Below the pieces are notes generated by a model, which was not told the DNA's origin, did not search any database, and saw only the letters and a program-made list of their open reading frames with translations. Of a stretch of 64,000 bases of DNA, positions 26,359-35,777 are shown one piece after another. The position numbers were made by a program, and so were the translations under genes. Numbering within the stretch: position 1 is the stretch's first letter; the number at the start of each line of letters is the position of its first letter. Origin of the DNA: Phycisphaerae bacterium (GTDB lineage Bacteria; Planctomycetota; Phycisphaerae; Phycisphaerales; UBA1924); the NCBI GenBank assembly GCA_014192545.1, contig BJHL01000002.1, positions 62,001 through 126,000 on the forward strand, in the 5' to 3' direction.

Positions 26359-28824
26359 GTGACGCAGCGAGAACACGCCAACATCGACGCGACACTCGTG
26401 GGGCCTTCCACCGGCGGTGGTGAGTTCGCCGATGGCTCGTCGGTACCTGCAATTGAGGGGTACACGCTCGGACGCTGCATCGGCAAAGGCGGCATGGGCG
26501 TCGTGTATGAGGGCCGGCAACTCGCGACGGACCGGCGAGTTGCGATCAAGTTTTTGCTTGAAGTCGGAGCAGGCACGCAATCCATCCGCACGCGGTTTGA
26601 ACGCGAAGTCGCGGTCGTCGCCCGGCTCGAACACGACGGCATCGTGCGCATCATCGATTCGGGTGTCCGGCGTGGCAGCTACTTCTATGTGATGGACTTT
26701 GTCGACGGAGCATCGCTCGATCACGCTCTCGAGCCCGGCAAAGCCGCCGTGGCAGCTTGCGTGGCGATGATTGCCAACGTCTGCGACGCCGTTGACTACG
26801 CCCACCAACGCGGCGTGCTGCATCGCGACCTCAAGCCCGGCAACATCATCGTCGATGCCAACGGCCGCCCGCGCCTGCTTGACTTTGGTGTCGCTAAAAC
26901 GATGGACGATTCAACGACCACGACCGCCTCGCGTGATCGTTACAACCTGACCAGTGACGGCACCATTGTGGGCACCGTTGCGTACATGTCACCCGAGCAG
27001 GCCAATGGCCAGGCTGACCAAGCCAGCATGCGGAGCGATGTGTATTCGCTGGGCGTGATTCTGTATGAAATGATCGCGGGCAAACTGCCTATCGAAACGC
27101 GCGGCTCGCTGCGTGACATCTTGACGGCGATTGCCGAGAAGGAACCCACGCCGCTGAGCAAGGTTCGCAAAGGCGTGGCTCTTGATCTGGATGCTGTGGT
27201 GCTGCGAGCACTCGAGAAGCAGCCCGCGAGGCGATACGCGACGGCGGGCGAATTCGCGGCGGATTTGCGGCGGTTTTTGGCTCACGAGCCCGTGACGGCG
27301 CGGCGGCTTTCTGCTGCGGGCCGTAGCTGGCGGTGGTGCGTGCGCAACAAGACGCTGGCGGCGACGATTGCGGTGGCGACGGGATTGCTGATTGGAATTT
27401 CGACGACGCTGGTGTTTCGAATCGTCCAAGAGAAAAACATCGCGACGCAAGAAAGCAAACGTGCAAATGCGAACGCGCAGAAGAACCTCAGCAGCCTCGT
27501 GAAAGCCGAGAAGAATCTCCAAGAAGCCCGAGATAATCTTGATTCCTTCCGCAACGTCTTCCTCGCGGTAAGCCGCGACGAGCAAGGTGACACAACCGTT
27601 TCCAACATGCTCGACGCTGCGTCGTTGCGGCTTGAAAAGAACCCTCCCAAGTCCCCCATCACCGAAGCAGCCACGCGAGAGCTCTTCGCGAGTGTCTACA
27701 CCCGCCTCGGCAGTTACAAACGCTCTGAAGCCACGCTGCGAAAGGCGCTGGCTATTCGCGAAGTGCAAGACCCGCCTGATGCCAAGGCGATGTCGGACTG
27801 CTTGCATGAGCTTGGCGCGTCGCTCTACTGGCAGGGCAAGTACAACTCGGCGATTGGATACTACCGCCGGTCACTCGCCTTGCGGCGCGAGCTGCACGCG
27901 GGCGACCACCGCGATGTTGCTCAAAGCCTCACGCACCTGGCGGCGTGCAACTTGGCGATGGGCAGTCACGATGAGGCTCACGAGCTTTACACGCAGGCTC
28001 TCGAAATGCGTCGCCGGTTGTTTGGCAGCGAGCACGAGGAGATTGCCCAGTCGCTCAACAACCTCGCAAAAAGCTCGATGGAAGCCGAGGATTACGACAA
28101 GGCCGAGGGGCTGTTTCGCCAGGCACTCGCGCTCATCATCAAGCTGCGCGGCGAGCAATTTGTGGGCACCAGTTCAGTCTTGCAGAACCTGGCGCGATGC
28201 ATGATGGAAAAGGGCGATGCTGACGGGGCGATCGCGACCTTTGAACGCTCGCTGGTGGTTCGCCGGGCCATGTTTCCCAAGGGGCATCCGTCGATTGCGG
28301 CCACGCTTGCAGGCATGTCGCGAGCTGCGCTCATGAGCGGCAAGATCGATGTGGCGATGCGGTACGCCCGCGATGCGGTGGCACTCTGCGAATCATTCAA
28401 GGATGCCAGCAGCTTGCCTGAAGCGGGCGATGCGCTGGCGGCGATGGGCGCGGCTCAGCTTGCGAGCAATGATCCGGCGGCAGCCTTGCCCAACTTGGTG
28501 CGAGCCCGGGGCATCATGCTCAGAGTCGAGCCGCCCGCGGAGCTTGAACTGGCGCAGGTCGAGCTTGATATTGCTCTGGCAGCACACCTGGCAAAGGTCG
28601 CGATGCCGCAGCAGCCGCGTGAGAGTGATGTGAGCGAGGAAATCGCGGCACGCAATGACTTACCAAGCGACGTTGCAACCACCGTGGCCCGTTCGTTGGC
28701 GCGCATGCAGGTGTATCGCTCGCCCAGCAGCCGATTGGTGGCGGGCGCGATGGAACGCGTGCGGCGCGCAGGGATTGATACGGCATCGCTGCCGGCAGTT
28801 GCGCTGCCCGCGCGGAATGAATAG
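26359..28824 (+). CDS. Membrane-anchored Ser/Thr protein kinase with TPR tail
   Basis: An 821-residue kinase starting at a GTG. The kinase domain spans about 34-300: GKGGMG at 42-47, VAIK with lysine 64, HRDLKPGN at 155-162 and DFGVAKT at 175-181. A single membrane helix (TIAVATGLLIGISTTLVFRI) lies near 335-355, then a short coiled coil (SSLVKAEKNLQEARDNL) and TPR repeats with family-like units (AIGYYRRSLALRRELHAGDH; AHELYTQALEMRRRLFGSEH). It is a paralogue of the kinase at 11654 but has no sigma factor beside it. No ribosome-binding site precedes the GTG, so leaderless translation is possible. It converges on the PEP-CTERM gene with an 11-base gap. Confidence 0.92.
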   Translation: MTQREHANIDATLVGPSTGGGEFADGSSVPAIEGYTLGRCIGKGGMGVVYEGRQLATDRRVAIKFLLEVGAGTQSIRTRFEREVAVVARLEHDGIVRIIDSGVRRGSYFYVMDFVDGASLDHALEPGKAAVAACVAMIANVCDAVDYAHQRGVLHRDLKPGNIIVDANGRPRLLDFGVAKTMDDSTTTTASRDRYNLTSDGTIVGTVAYMSPEQANGQADQASMRSDVYSLGVILYEMIAGKLPIETRGSLRDILTAIAEKEPTPLSKVRKGVALDLDAVVLRALEKQPARRYATAGEFAADLRRFLAHEPVTARRLSAAGRSWRWCVRNKTLAATIAVATGLLIGISTTLVFRIVQEKNIATQESKRANANAQKNLSSLVKAEKNLQEARDNLDSFRNVFLAVSRDEQGDTTVSNMLDAASLRLEKNPPKSPITEAATRELFASVYTRLGSYKRSEATLRKALAIREVQDPPDAKAMSDCLHELGASLYWQGKYNSAIGYYRRSLALRRELHAGDHRDVAQSLTHLAACNLAMGSHDEAHELYTQALEMRRRLFGSEHEEIAQSLNNLAKSSMEAEDYDKAEGLFRQALALIIKLRGEQFVGTSSVLQNLARCMMEKGDADGAIATFERSLVVRRAMFPKGHPSIAATLAGMSRAALMSGKIDVAMRYARDAVALCESFKDASSLPEAGDALAAMGAAQLASNDPAAALPNLVRARGIMLRVEPPAELELAQVELDIALAAHLAKVAMPQQPRESDVSEEIAARNDLPSDVATTVARSLARMQVYRSPSSRLVAGAMERVRRAGIDTASLPAVALPARNE

Positions 28825-28835
28825 TTGCGGACGCC

Positions 28836-29504
28836 TTAGCGTCGGCGACGCAGCATAGCGAGGCCAGCGCCCATCACCATGATTGCGCTGCCCGGGGCAG
28901 GCACGTCGGCGAAGTCAACGCCCACGATGTCGATGTCGTAGTCGCCGCCAACCAGCGGGGCCGTGGGGTTCCAGCGTTCCAGCGGGTTGAGGCCACCTGC
29001 GCCATCAGGGCCGGAGGTTTCGCCCGCATTGGCGAAGTTGAAGATGTCGCCGGTGCGGCTTTGCGGGGCGTTGGCGGAATAGGTGCAGGCCAAGAGATAC
29101 AAGCCCGGCTGCGTGATCTGGGCCTGCGTGGCATCGGTGGCGTTGCCGCTCAAGACCACGCTCAGTGCGCCGTCGCCGCGTTCGCCGACGAGGCCAAAAG
29201 CTTCGCCCGCGAGGGAGATGTTGAACAGATAGAGGGCGGGGCTGAAGTTCAGGGCGTTGACCGTGAACGAATACGTGCCCGGGCTGATGATGCGGATGAT
29301 GTACAAGTCTTCGAGGTCCGCGAGGCCGCGATCTGAGGGGTTGAGCGTGCCGGTAATGCTGCGAATGCCGCCAATGCCATTGGTGAACTGGGCTTCACGC
29401 AGGGTTGAACCGGCATCGCGGCGTTCAACCCAGTCGGGTCCAGCCAGAGCGATAACGGGAAACGCAGCAGCCGCCGTGAGAGCGATAGTGGAGACAAAGC
29501 GCAT
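28836..29504 (-). CDS. PEP-CTERM-type exported protein
   Basis: A 222-residue secreted protein with a signal peptide (MRFVSTIALTAAAAFPVIAL) and a C-terminal sorting tail: VPAPGS, hydrophobic stretch, then RRRR. The mature part is beta-rich (PGTYSFTVNALNFSPALYLFN; FADVPAPG) and may resemble the pre-peptidase beta-sandwich proteins. The start at 29504 follows GAGGAAGGG. The tail suggests processing by an exosortase-like system for attachment or export to the exopolysaccharide, though no exosortase gene is in the window. Confidence 0.75.
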   Translation of the reverse strand: MRFVSTIALTAAAAFPVIALAGPDWVERRDAGSTLREAQFTNGIGGIRSITGTLNPSDRGLADLEDLYIIRIISPGTYSFTVNALNFSPALYLFNISLAGEAFGLVGERGDGALSVVLSGNATDATQAQITQPGLYLLACTYSANAPQSRTGDIFNFANAGETSGPDGAGGLNPLERWNPTAPLVGGDYDIDIVGVDFADVPAPGSAIMVMGAGLAMLRRRR

Positions 29505-29765
29505 GGAGCAACACCCTTCCTCGAAACATCGCCCAAGAATGCGGGCGGTGCTGATCAAACATGCCACCGGGTTTGGGTTATGCCAGCAAGTTTGTCATTT
29601 AATTCGTTGGCACGATAAATCTTCGCACAAGCGGATGGTGATCGGGCCAAACGGGCCATTTTTGCCGCAATTGTGCAGATGATCGCGAAACAACCGCCCC
29701 TGGCGCGCAATGCGGCGGGGTGCAGCACAAGGCGCACGTCCATAACGCCCCAATAACCGCGCGCG

Positions 29766-29954
29766 TGCGCTCCCTACGCGGCCACATACGGAGCGCAGAC
29801 GGCCGCATACGGAGCGCACGCGGCCGCATAGGGAGCGCACGCGGGCACGTACGGAGTAAACGTGGCCACGTTTGGAGCGCACGCGGGCACGTAGAGAGCA
29901 AACGCTGGCACGTTTGGAGCGCAGGCGGGCAGGTAAGGAGCGCAATAAGCGTCG
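29766..29954. repeat. 21-bp minisatellite, about 9 imperfect units
   Basis: Units such as TACGGAGCGCACGCGGGCAC plus G begin at 29787, 29808, 29829, 29850, 29871, 29892, 29913 and 29934, with a degenerate unit before them. Each carries a GGAGCGCACGCGG-like core and a variable start (TACG, TAGG, TTTG, TAGA). The regular spacing with no unique spacers rules out a CRISPR. Confidence 0.9.
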
Positions 29955-29966
29955 TGGGGGAGGCGA

Positions 29967-30079
29967 GTGACGAAGTGACGAAGTAACGAAGTGACGAAGC
30001 AAAGGCCAAGAAGCCCGCCCGCGTGGCCTTCGCCTTGGGTTTTCCACTTCGTCACTCCGTCACTTCGTCACTTCGTCAC
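29967..30079. repeat. Inverted pair of 8-bp tandem arrays (long stem-loop)
   Basis: Four units of GTGACGAA (third unit GTAACGAA) at 29967-29998 face four reverse-complement units TTCGTCAC at 30048-30079. The arms of 32 bases pair with only two mismatches and a loop of 49 bases. The right arm ends 19 bases before the ATG at 30099. Confidence 0.9.
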
Positions 30080-30098
30080 TTGCCTTCTATCCTCGTTC

Positions 30099-31178
30099 AT
30101 GCCGCGTTGTAAGGTTGATCCATCTATTCGCCGGGTTGTTCTTGGGTCGTTTCAGTTTCCGCTGGGGGTCTATCCGGTGGAGGAGATGACGCCCAAGGCG
30201 GGGTATGTGTCGAATTTTGAGCCCAGCGATGGGGGCGGGGCGGATGCGGAATTTGAGGAGTGGCCTGATCGTTATGTGTTTGACATCGTGGTGTCGGCGG
30301 AGCGCTTGCCGATGCTGGCGCGGATGCTGTTCTCGATGTTTGATGGGCGGGCGTATCCGATTTTGGATGTGCTGGGGCAGGATGGGTATCGCGAGGTGGA
30401 CCCGTACATTTCGTATGATTTGGTGGGCGTGGACGTGTTTTTGGATGGGCTGCGCGAGTTTGGGGAGTGGCTGTACGAAGATGGCATGGTGGGGTTTGGG
30501 CTCATGTGTGAGGAGCCATTTTGTTATGCGTTTGTGGATGAGCACAAGATCATCACGCTGCGGGTGGACCCCGCGCTGAAGGAGCGGGTGGAGAAGATCT
30601 TGGCGGCGTTTGATTTGGAGATGGCCGAGGGAACGGCGGGAGCCGATGCGGCGGCCCATGAGCATCGCAATGTGCTGCTGGCGCCTGATGACAAACCGGA
30701 ACTGCTGGGGCCCGATGAGGCTTTGGAGCGGCTGAAGATGAAGTGGAAAGTGGTCTTGAATGTGGACCCCGACACGAATGTGGATGATGAAGGCAAGGAA
30801 CTGGGCGTGACCCATTGGCGGGCGGTGGTGCGGGTGGACTTGCCGGTCGAAGACGAAGAGGCTGAGCATGTGCCGATTGATCCCACCAAGGTGAAGTACG
30901 CGGAAGTGGTCTTTGAGGCAGCGAATTTGCGTGAGGCCGAGGATGTGACCTTTACGCAGGTGGAGAACCTTGCGGAAGAGGGGGGCGTGGCGTTTGAGGA
31001 TGGGATGATTGTGCTGCTGGACCGGTTGCAGGAGGAGCAGTTTGCGCAAGTGCTTACGCGGGCGGGAGTAAAGGCGAAGACGAAGGCCAAGGGGAAGGGG
31101 AAAGGCAAAGCCAAAGCCGCCCCCGAGGAGCATGAGGAGGGTGCGGGGGTGGTGCATGTGGTCCGGTGGCTGCAATAG
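30099..31178 (+). CDS. Uncharacterised protein with Lys-rich linker
   Basis: A 359-residue soluble protein starting MPRCKVDPSIRRVVLGSF. The start is ATG 30099; the upstream part of the open frame runs through the repeat arms. The N-terminal 170 residues look like an alpha/beta domain (VFDIVVSAERLPMLARMLF; FLDGLREFGEWLYEDGMVG), a middle domain begins near 215, and near the C-terminus is a Lys/Gly/Ala linker (KAKTKAKGKGKGKAKAAP) before HVVRWLQ. No signal peptide or known motif. Its function is unknown. Confidence 0.6.
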   Translation: MPRCKVDPSIRRVVLGSFQFPLGVYPVEEMTPKAGYVSNFEPSDGGGADAEFEEWPDRYVFDIVVSAERLPMLARMLFSMFDGRAYPILDVLGQDGYREVDPYISYDLVGVDVFLDGLREFGEWLYEDGMVGFGLMCEEPFCYAFVDEHKIITLRVDPALKERVEKILAAFDLEMAEGTAGADAAAHEHRNVLLAPDDKPELLGPDEALERLKMKWKVVLNVDPDTNVDDEGKELGVTHWRAVVRVDLPVEDEEAEHVPIDPTKVKYAEVVFEAANLREAEDVTFTQVENLAEEGGVAFEDGMIVLLDRLQEEQFAQVLTRAGVKAKTKAKGKGKGKAKAAPEEHEEGAGVVHVVRWLQ

Positions 31179-31763
31179 ATAGATGACAGGCCGGGGGCGG
31201 CAAATTGCGAAGAAGTTGTTTCACTTTTCGTACAACCGGGTTTGCACGAAGCCGTAAATGTTGGTACATTGCACATGTCGCCGAAGGGCGGCCCGGCGAA
31301 TGCCGCGAGGACTAGCCCGCACGCGAGTGAGACTGGTCGATTGGCGAGGTAAAAACGACCTTGCCGGACTGACTGGTCGGATGCGTGAATGTTCCCCGCA
31401 ACGCGAACCATGCAAGACGTTGGGTTCTGACTTGTGAAAGTTGGGGCCGGGCCTTACCAGACTGGTGAGGACAGCAACAAGTTGGTGGTGACCTTTACCG
31501 GGGCTTATTCGTGTGGCTATCCTCTGACCCTCGCAATGGAGTGCGGGCCGGTTGCTAAGAGCCAAGTGCGTTTGGTGGACGAGCGTCTACCAGAAGTGGA
31601 TTAGCGTCCGGCGGTTTGATTGGAATGTGTGCGGCTGTTTCTGTCGTGATGCGTTTCGATGAGCCGAACAACTGTGTCAGGCATCGCGTGAGCGGGGCCT
31701 GGGCGAAGGAATCATGCTGGTCGAAGACCAGTGCAGCTTGTGGTGGAAGTGGAGCTACAGACC
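31179..31763. other. Gene-free stretch upstream of the secretin gene
   Basis: 585 bases with no clear gene. ACTGGTCGATTGG and GACTGGTCGGATG are near-repeats about 45 bases apart. A 56-codon reading (31434-31604) looks protein-like but is short. I saw no match to RNase P, tmRNA or c-di-GMP riboswitch cores. It may be a long leader of the secretin gene. Confidence 0.4.
31434..31604 (+). CDS. Possible small protein (56 residues)
   Basis: GTG 31434 to TAG 31604 reads VKVGAGPYQTGEDSNKLVV, then FTGAYSCGYPLTL and ends RLPEVD. Composition is protein-like with two cysteines, but there is no ribosome-binding site and no family. A stop lies two codons upstream, so this is the full frame. It could equally be a chance reading in the secretin leader. 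Confidence 0.2.
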   Translation: MKVGAGPYQTGEDSNKLVVTFTGAYSCGYPLTLAMECGPVAKSQVRLVDERLPEVD

Positions 31764-34700
31764 ATGCTGAATCGGAAGAGCCGTTCCGTCCGTTCGATCG
31801 TCGCAGCCGCCGGCCTTGTCGCTATTGCGTTGCCGGTGACGCTGGCTACTGGCCAGACGACCGATTCCACCCGTACCTCAAACCCCAAGGCAGCGTCAAG
31901 CGGCATCGAGCAAGCGAGCCAATTGCTGAAAGACGGCAAGGTGGTGCAAGCTCGCGAACTGCTCCTGGAACTGACCAGCAGCAGCAACCTCGCCAAGATG
32001 AGCGATAGCGAACGCCCCAAGGCGGTTGCTCTGGCTCAACGGGCCATGCGTGAGTTTAAGGCACTTTCGCTCAGCGACTCGAGCCTGCAGACCGCTGAGT
32101 CGGCTCTCAGCCGCGGCGAGTTCCGTGTCGCGATTGCTCAGGCCCAGGCAGTGGTCAACGCGGATGAAGCCACCAACGGTCAAACCAAGATCGCCAACCA
32201 GATCATCGCTGATGCCAAGTCGCGCCAAGCGGCGATCGCAGGCGATATGGATGGTCAGATCAACGCGGCAGTCACCGCGTTCGATGACGGCGATGTTGCC
32301 GCTGCTCGCACCAAGCTCGAGCAAGTGGTTCGCAGCGGCGTGACGCTGAGCGATGCTCAGCAAGCGACCGTCGATGCGTATCAGTGGCGCGTGCTGGAAG
32401 CGGGCAACGCACCTGTTGCCGCTGGCATGTTGCAAGAAGGCGAACGCCGAGAAGTGCAGCCAGTGGATGAGACAGTCCAGCAGACCATCGAGCAGACCAA
32501 GCAAAAGGTTGAGGAGATGCAGGCCGCGGCTCAAGAAGCCCAGTCCGTTGCCAACCAAGCGGCGGAAGTTCCCCAACCCTTCACGATTGATCCCGTGCAG
32601 CAAGCACGCCGGATCGAGTCGCAGGGCCTGCTTGCGGAAGCGGACTTTGCGTGGGGTCAGAACAGCTTGGTGGATGCGAAGGGCAAGTATGCCCGCGTGC
32701 TCTCAACCTATAGCGAGTTCCTGACGGAAGAGGAACGCACTCGCGTGACCAGCCGTATCAGCGAAGCTGATGTTCGTCTGGGTGGCGGCGGCAACGCAGA
32801 CCTGTTGGGCCAGACCATCAGCCAGAACAACATCGCTCGCGAAGCGGCGATCGCCGAATTCAACAACGACCTGGCTCAGGCTCAAGCAGCGTTGGATCGT
32901 GGCGACACGACCCGCGCTCGCGACCTGACTGCCCAAGCTCGTGTTCGCATGAACGGCGCTCGTAATGTTTTCAGCAACGACGAGATCACGTCGTATCAGT
33001 CGCGTGCTGATGAAATGCTCAAGAGCGTCGACGCGGCGGAGCAGAAGCTCCGCACAGAAGCAATCGCGAAGCAGACGGCAGAGAACCAGAAGGCGGCACA
33101 AGACTCAGCCGCAGCGCAGGCTGATGACAAGAACCGCCGGCTGAATGAAGCCGTGGACCGCGTGCGTGCGTTGCAGACTGAGATGAAGTACGAAGAGGCT
33201 CTGCAAGTTGTTGAGAGCCAGATTTTGTTCCTTGATCCGACCAACCCCACGGGCTTGCTGCTGCGTGATGTCCTCAGAGAAGCCGTCGTCTATCAGCAAG
33301 CTTCGAGCTTTGGTCGCCAGAAGGTTAATTCGTATATCGCGCAAGACCTTGACAACCTCGAAGCCTCGATCGCTCCGCGCAACTTGCTGGACTACCCCAA
33401 GGACTGGCCCGCCATCAGTGACCGTCGCGGCACGCCGGTCGCGTTCTCGGAAGCCGAAGAGAACCGCCGGGCACTCGCGCTGCTCCAAAACAAGCGCATT
33501 CCGGTCGCGTTCAACGACACGCCGCTTGAGAACGTGGTGACGTTCCTGCAAGCCGTGACGCAATTGAACATTGACGTTGACTGGGCGAGCCTTGAGAACG
33601 CATCGGTTGACCGCACCGCGCCCGTCTCGCTGAACCTGACGAACGTGACGGTTGAGACCGTACTCAACCGCGTCATGGAAAAGGTCAGCCCCGACGCCAA
33701 CACTGGTGCTGCGTGGACCATCAGCGACGGCGTGTTGAACATCGCAAGCAAGGAACAGATCAATCGGCAGAAGACGCTGGCGATCTACGACATTCGCGAC
33801 CTCATCATCGAAGTTCCCAACTACGACAATGCACCCGAGTTCGACCTCCAGCAGGCCTTGCAAAGCGGCCAAAGTGGTGGCGGCGGTGGTGGCCAGAGCC
33901 CCTTCCAGGATGCCGACGGCGAAGATCCCGAGCGTCGCCCGCTGCAAGAGCGGACTGAAGAGATCATTCAAATCATCACGACCAACGTAGACCCAGATGG
34001 CTGGCGCGATACGGCTGGTGGCGAAACTGGCTTCATCCAGCAACTGGGTGGCCTGCTCATCATTACTAACACGCCAGCGAACCACCGCGCTATTCACGGG
34101 CTTCTCAGCAAGCTGCGTGAGTATCGCGCGATGCAGATCAACGTCGAGACTCGCTTCCTGCTCGTGAGCCAGGACTTCTTCGAGCAGATCGGTTTTGACC
34201 TTGACGTGTACTTCAACGCCAATGGCAACGTCGTTCAGCAGGCACGTACCACTCGTCCCACGACTCGCGCGAGTGATTTCTTCAACTTCCAACAAGGCGG
34301 CTATCAGCCCACCTTCCCGGGCGGCACTATTCAAGCTCCCAACCGCACCCCCTTGGGTGGACCTTGGTCTCCCGTTGGCGTCGGTCAGAACAGTCTCGGC
34401 CTGAGTGAGTCATTGATTGGTACCGACTTCGCGCAGGACGTGTTTGCAACGTCGCCTGCATTGGGCATCGCTGGTCAGTTCCTTGACGACATCCAAGTTG
34501 ACTTCCTCATCAAGGCCACGCAGGCGGATCGTCGCACGGTGGGCTTGACGGCTCCTCGCCTGACATTCACCAACGGCCAAATCTCCAACATCTACGTCGC
34601 GACGCAGGTGAGCTTTGTGTCGGACCTTGAGCCAATCGTTAGCGATAGCGCCGTTGGCTTTGACCCCACAACCAACTCGATTCCCGAAGGCGTGATTCTC

Positions 34701-35141
34701 GAAGTTGACGGCACGGTAAGCGCGGATCGTCGCTACGTGACGATGAACGTCAACACCGCCGTGAGCCGGATCGAGAGCATTCAGAACTTGGCCGTCACCG
34801 CCATCGCTGGCGGCCAGTTGGTGCAATCGGGCTCAACGTCGAGCTTTATCCAGTTGCCGCAAACCACGGTAACTCGCGTGCAAACCACCGTCACGGTGCC
34901 TGACCAAGGCACCATTTTGCTGGGCGGTCAACGTCTGACCACCGAGCAGGAAGTCGAAAGCGGCGTGCCCGTGATCAGCAAGATTCCGATCTTGAACCGT
35001 CTCTTCAGCAACCGCATTGAGACTCGCGAAGAGCAAACGCTGCTCATTCTGCTCAAGCCCACGATCTTGATCCAGAACGAACTCGAAGAGCGTGCATTCC
35101 CGGGTCTTGATGACTCACTTCGCATGCCGTTTGGTGGCTAA
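31764..35141 (+). CDS. Secretin-type outer-membrane channel (type II secretion / type IV pilus family) with long N-terminal repeat region
   Basis: A 1,125-residue exported protein. The start MLNRKSRSVRSIVAAAGL opens a signal peptide, with GGAG upstream. Residues about 40-520 are helical, with TPR-like and Ala/Gln-rich coiled repeats. A secretin N-domain-like part follows (RIPVAFNDTPLENVVTFLQ), then a Gly-rich loop (QSGGGGGG), and the C-terminal secretin domain with the signature GVPVISKIPILNRLFSNR and TLLILLKPTIL. It probably forms the outer-membrane pore for pseudopilin-dependent secretion or pili; a prepilin-like gene lies at 43340. The domain is longer than usual secretins (about 650-750) because of the repeat half. 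Confidence 0.88.
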   Translation: MLNRKSRSVRSIVAAAGLVAIALPVTLATGQTTDSTRTSNPKAASSGIEQASQLLKDGKVVQARELLLELTSSSNLAKMSDSERPKAVALAQRAMREFKALSLSDSSLQTAESALSRGEFRVAIAQAQAVVNADEATNGQTKIANQIIADAKSRQAAIAGDMDGQINAAVTAFDDGDVAAARTKLEQVVRSGVTLSDAQQATVDAYQWRVLEAGNAPVAAGMLQEGERREVQPVDETVQQTIEQTKQKVEEMQAAAQEAQSVANQAAEVPQPFTIDPVQQARRIESQGLLAEADFAWGQNSLVDAKGKYARVLSTYSEFLTEEERTRVTSRISEADVRLGGGGNADLLGQTISQNNIAREAAIAEFNNDLAQAQAALDRGDTTRARDLTAQARVRMNGARNVFSNDEITSYQSRADEMLKSVDAAEQKLRTEAIAKQTAENQKAAQDSAAAQADDKNRRLNEAVDRVRALQTEMKYEEALQVVESQILFLDPTNPTGLLLRDVLREAVVYQQASSFGRQKVNSYIAQDLDNLEASIAPRNLLDYPKDWPAISDRRGTPVAFSEAEENRRALALLQNKRIPVAFNDTPLENVVTFLQAVTQLNIDVDWASLENASVDRTAPVSLNLTNVTVETVLNRVMEKVSPDANTGAAWTISDGVLNIASKEQINRQKTLAIYDIRDLIIEVPNYDNAPEFDLQQALQSGQSGGGGGGQSPFQDADGEDPERRPLQERTEEIIQIITTNVDPDGWRDTAGGETGFIQQLGGLLIITNTPANHRAIHGLLSKLREYRAMQINVETRFLLVSQDFFEQIGFDLDVYFNANGNVVQQARTTRPTTRASDFFNFQQGGYQPTFPGGTIQAPNRTPLGGPWSPVGVGQNSLGLSESLIGTDFAQDVFATSPALGIAGQFLDDIQVDFLIKATQADRRTVGLTAPRLTFTNGQISNIYVATQVSFVSDLEPIVSDSAVGFDPTTNSIPEGVILEVDGTVSADRRYVTMNVNTAVSRIESIQNLAVTAIAGGQLVQSGSTSSFIQLPQTTVTRVQTTVTVPDQGTILLGGQRLTTEQEVESGVPVISKIPILNRLFSNRIETREEQTLLILLKPTILIQNELEERAFPGLDDSLRMPFGG

Positions 35142-35168
35142 GTCAGTTTGTCTCTCGTCCAACTTACC

Positions 35169-35194
35169 CCCGTCGCAATCGCGGCGGGTTTTTT
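35169..35194 (+). terminator. Terminator after the secretin gene
   Basis: CCCGTCGC, loop AATC and GCGGCGGG form an 8-bp stem (one G-T pair) followed by six T, 28 bases past the stop. Confidence 0.9.
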
Positions 35195-35343
35195 CATTGG
35201 CCCGTCGCGCGTTCAGTTCGTTGGCCAACATAGCGTCAGGGCGGTTCGCGGCGCCGTGCGGCGCGGACTAGAATCGCATCCGACAACTCGCGTGGAACAT
35301 GGACGTAGGTAACGCACGCGAAAATAAGCAGGAGACGACGCAG

Positions 35344-35706
35344 ATGCCCCCGACTGAATCGAGGATTCGTGTGAAGCGCGTGGATAGTGTCACGCAGGTA
35401 GAATTTCTCGACCGCAATATCCTCGATGAAGCCAACATCCAGGTGATTGGCCAGGAGATTGAGCAGCTTATCCAAAGTGAGCCCAACCCCCGGCTGCTTA
35501 TCAGCTTCTCAGGCGTTGAGCATCTTTCCAGCGCTGCTTTGGGCACGCTCATTCAAGTCAACAACCATGTGCGCAACCGCAACGGCCAGTTGCGCCTTGC
35601 GAATATCGACCCGCAGATTTACGAAGTGTTTGTGATCACGCGTCTCAACAAGCTGTTCAGCATCCACGGCACCGCCGATGAGGCGCTGAAGAGTTTCACG
35701 AAGTAA
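35344..35706 (+). CDS. STAS-domain anti-anti-sigma factor (SpoIIAA/RsbV type)
   Basis: A 120-residue STAS protein (MPPTESRIRVKRVDSV...), with AGGAG upstream of ATG 35344. The conserved serine region is HLSSAALGTLIQV, where a kinase would phosphorylate a serine. Two genes downstream of the secretin and 71 bases before an RsbW-like ATPase, it fits a partner-switching module in which this protein sequesters the anti-sigma kinase. The sigma factor is not in this position. Confidence 0.88.
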   Translation: MPPTESRIRVKRVDSVTQVEFLDRNILDEANIQVIGQEIEQLIQSEPNPRLLISFSGVEHLSSAALGTLIQVNNHVRNRNGQLRLANIDPQIYEVFVITRLNKLFSIHGTADEALKSFTK

Positions 35707-35777
35707 TCGCAGCCAGCGCCTTGCCGACCAGTAAGGTGCGGCGGTTTTGCAGACTCTTTTCCTGTTGAATCGATTGC

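Larger units (their letters stand above)
29505..30098. other. Repeat-filled intergenic region between divergent genes
   Basis: About 590 bases between the PEP-CTERM gene and the next plus-strand gene. It holds a 21-bp minisatellite (29766-29954) and an inverted pair of 8-bp arrays (29967-30079). Open frames through the minisatellite on several frames arise because the unit is a multiple of three; I do not consider them genes. Confidence 0.7.

Noticed and set aside
29766-29954. Possible CRISPR array
   Set aside because: Units abut each other with no spacers and vary internally.
29595-30047. Repeat-rich proteins (ARVRSKRGHV-like) through the minisatellite
   Set aside because: The 21-bp unit keeps all frames open; the readings come from the repeat and carry no start or family.
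31179-31763. RNase P, tmRNA or c-di-GMP riboswitch in the secretin leader
   Set aside because: None of the conserved cores was found on either strand.
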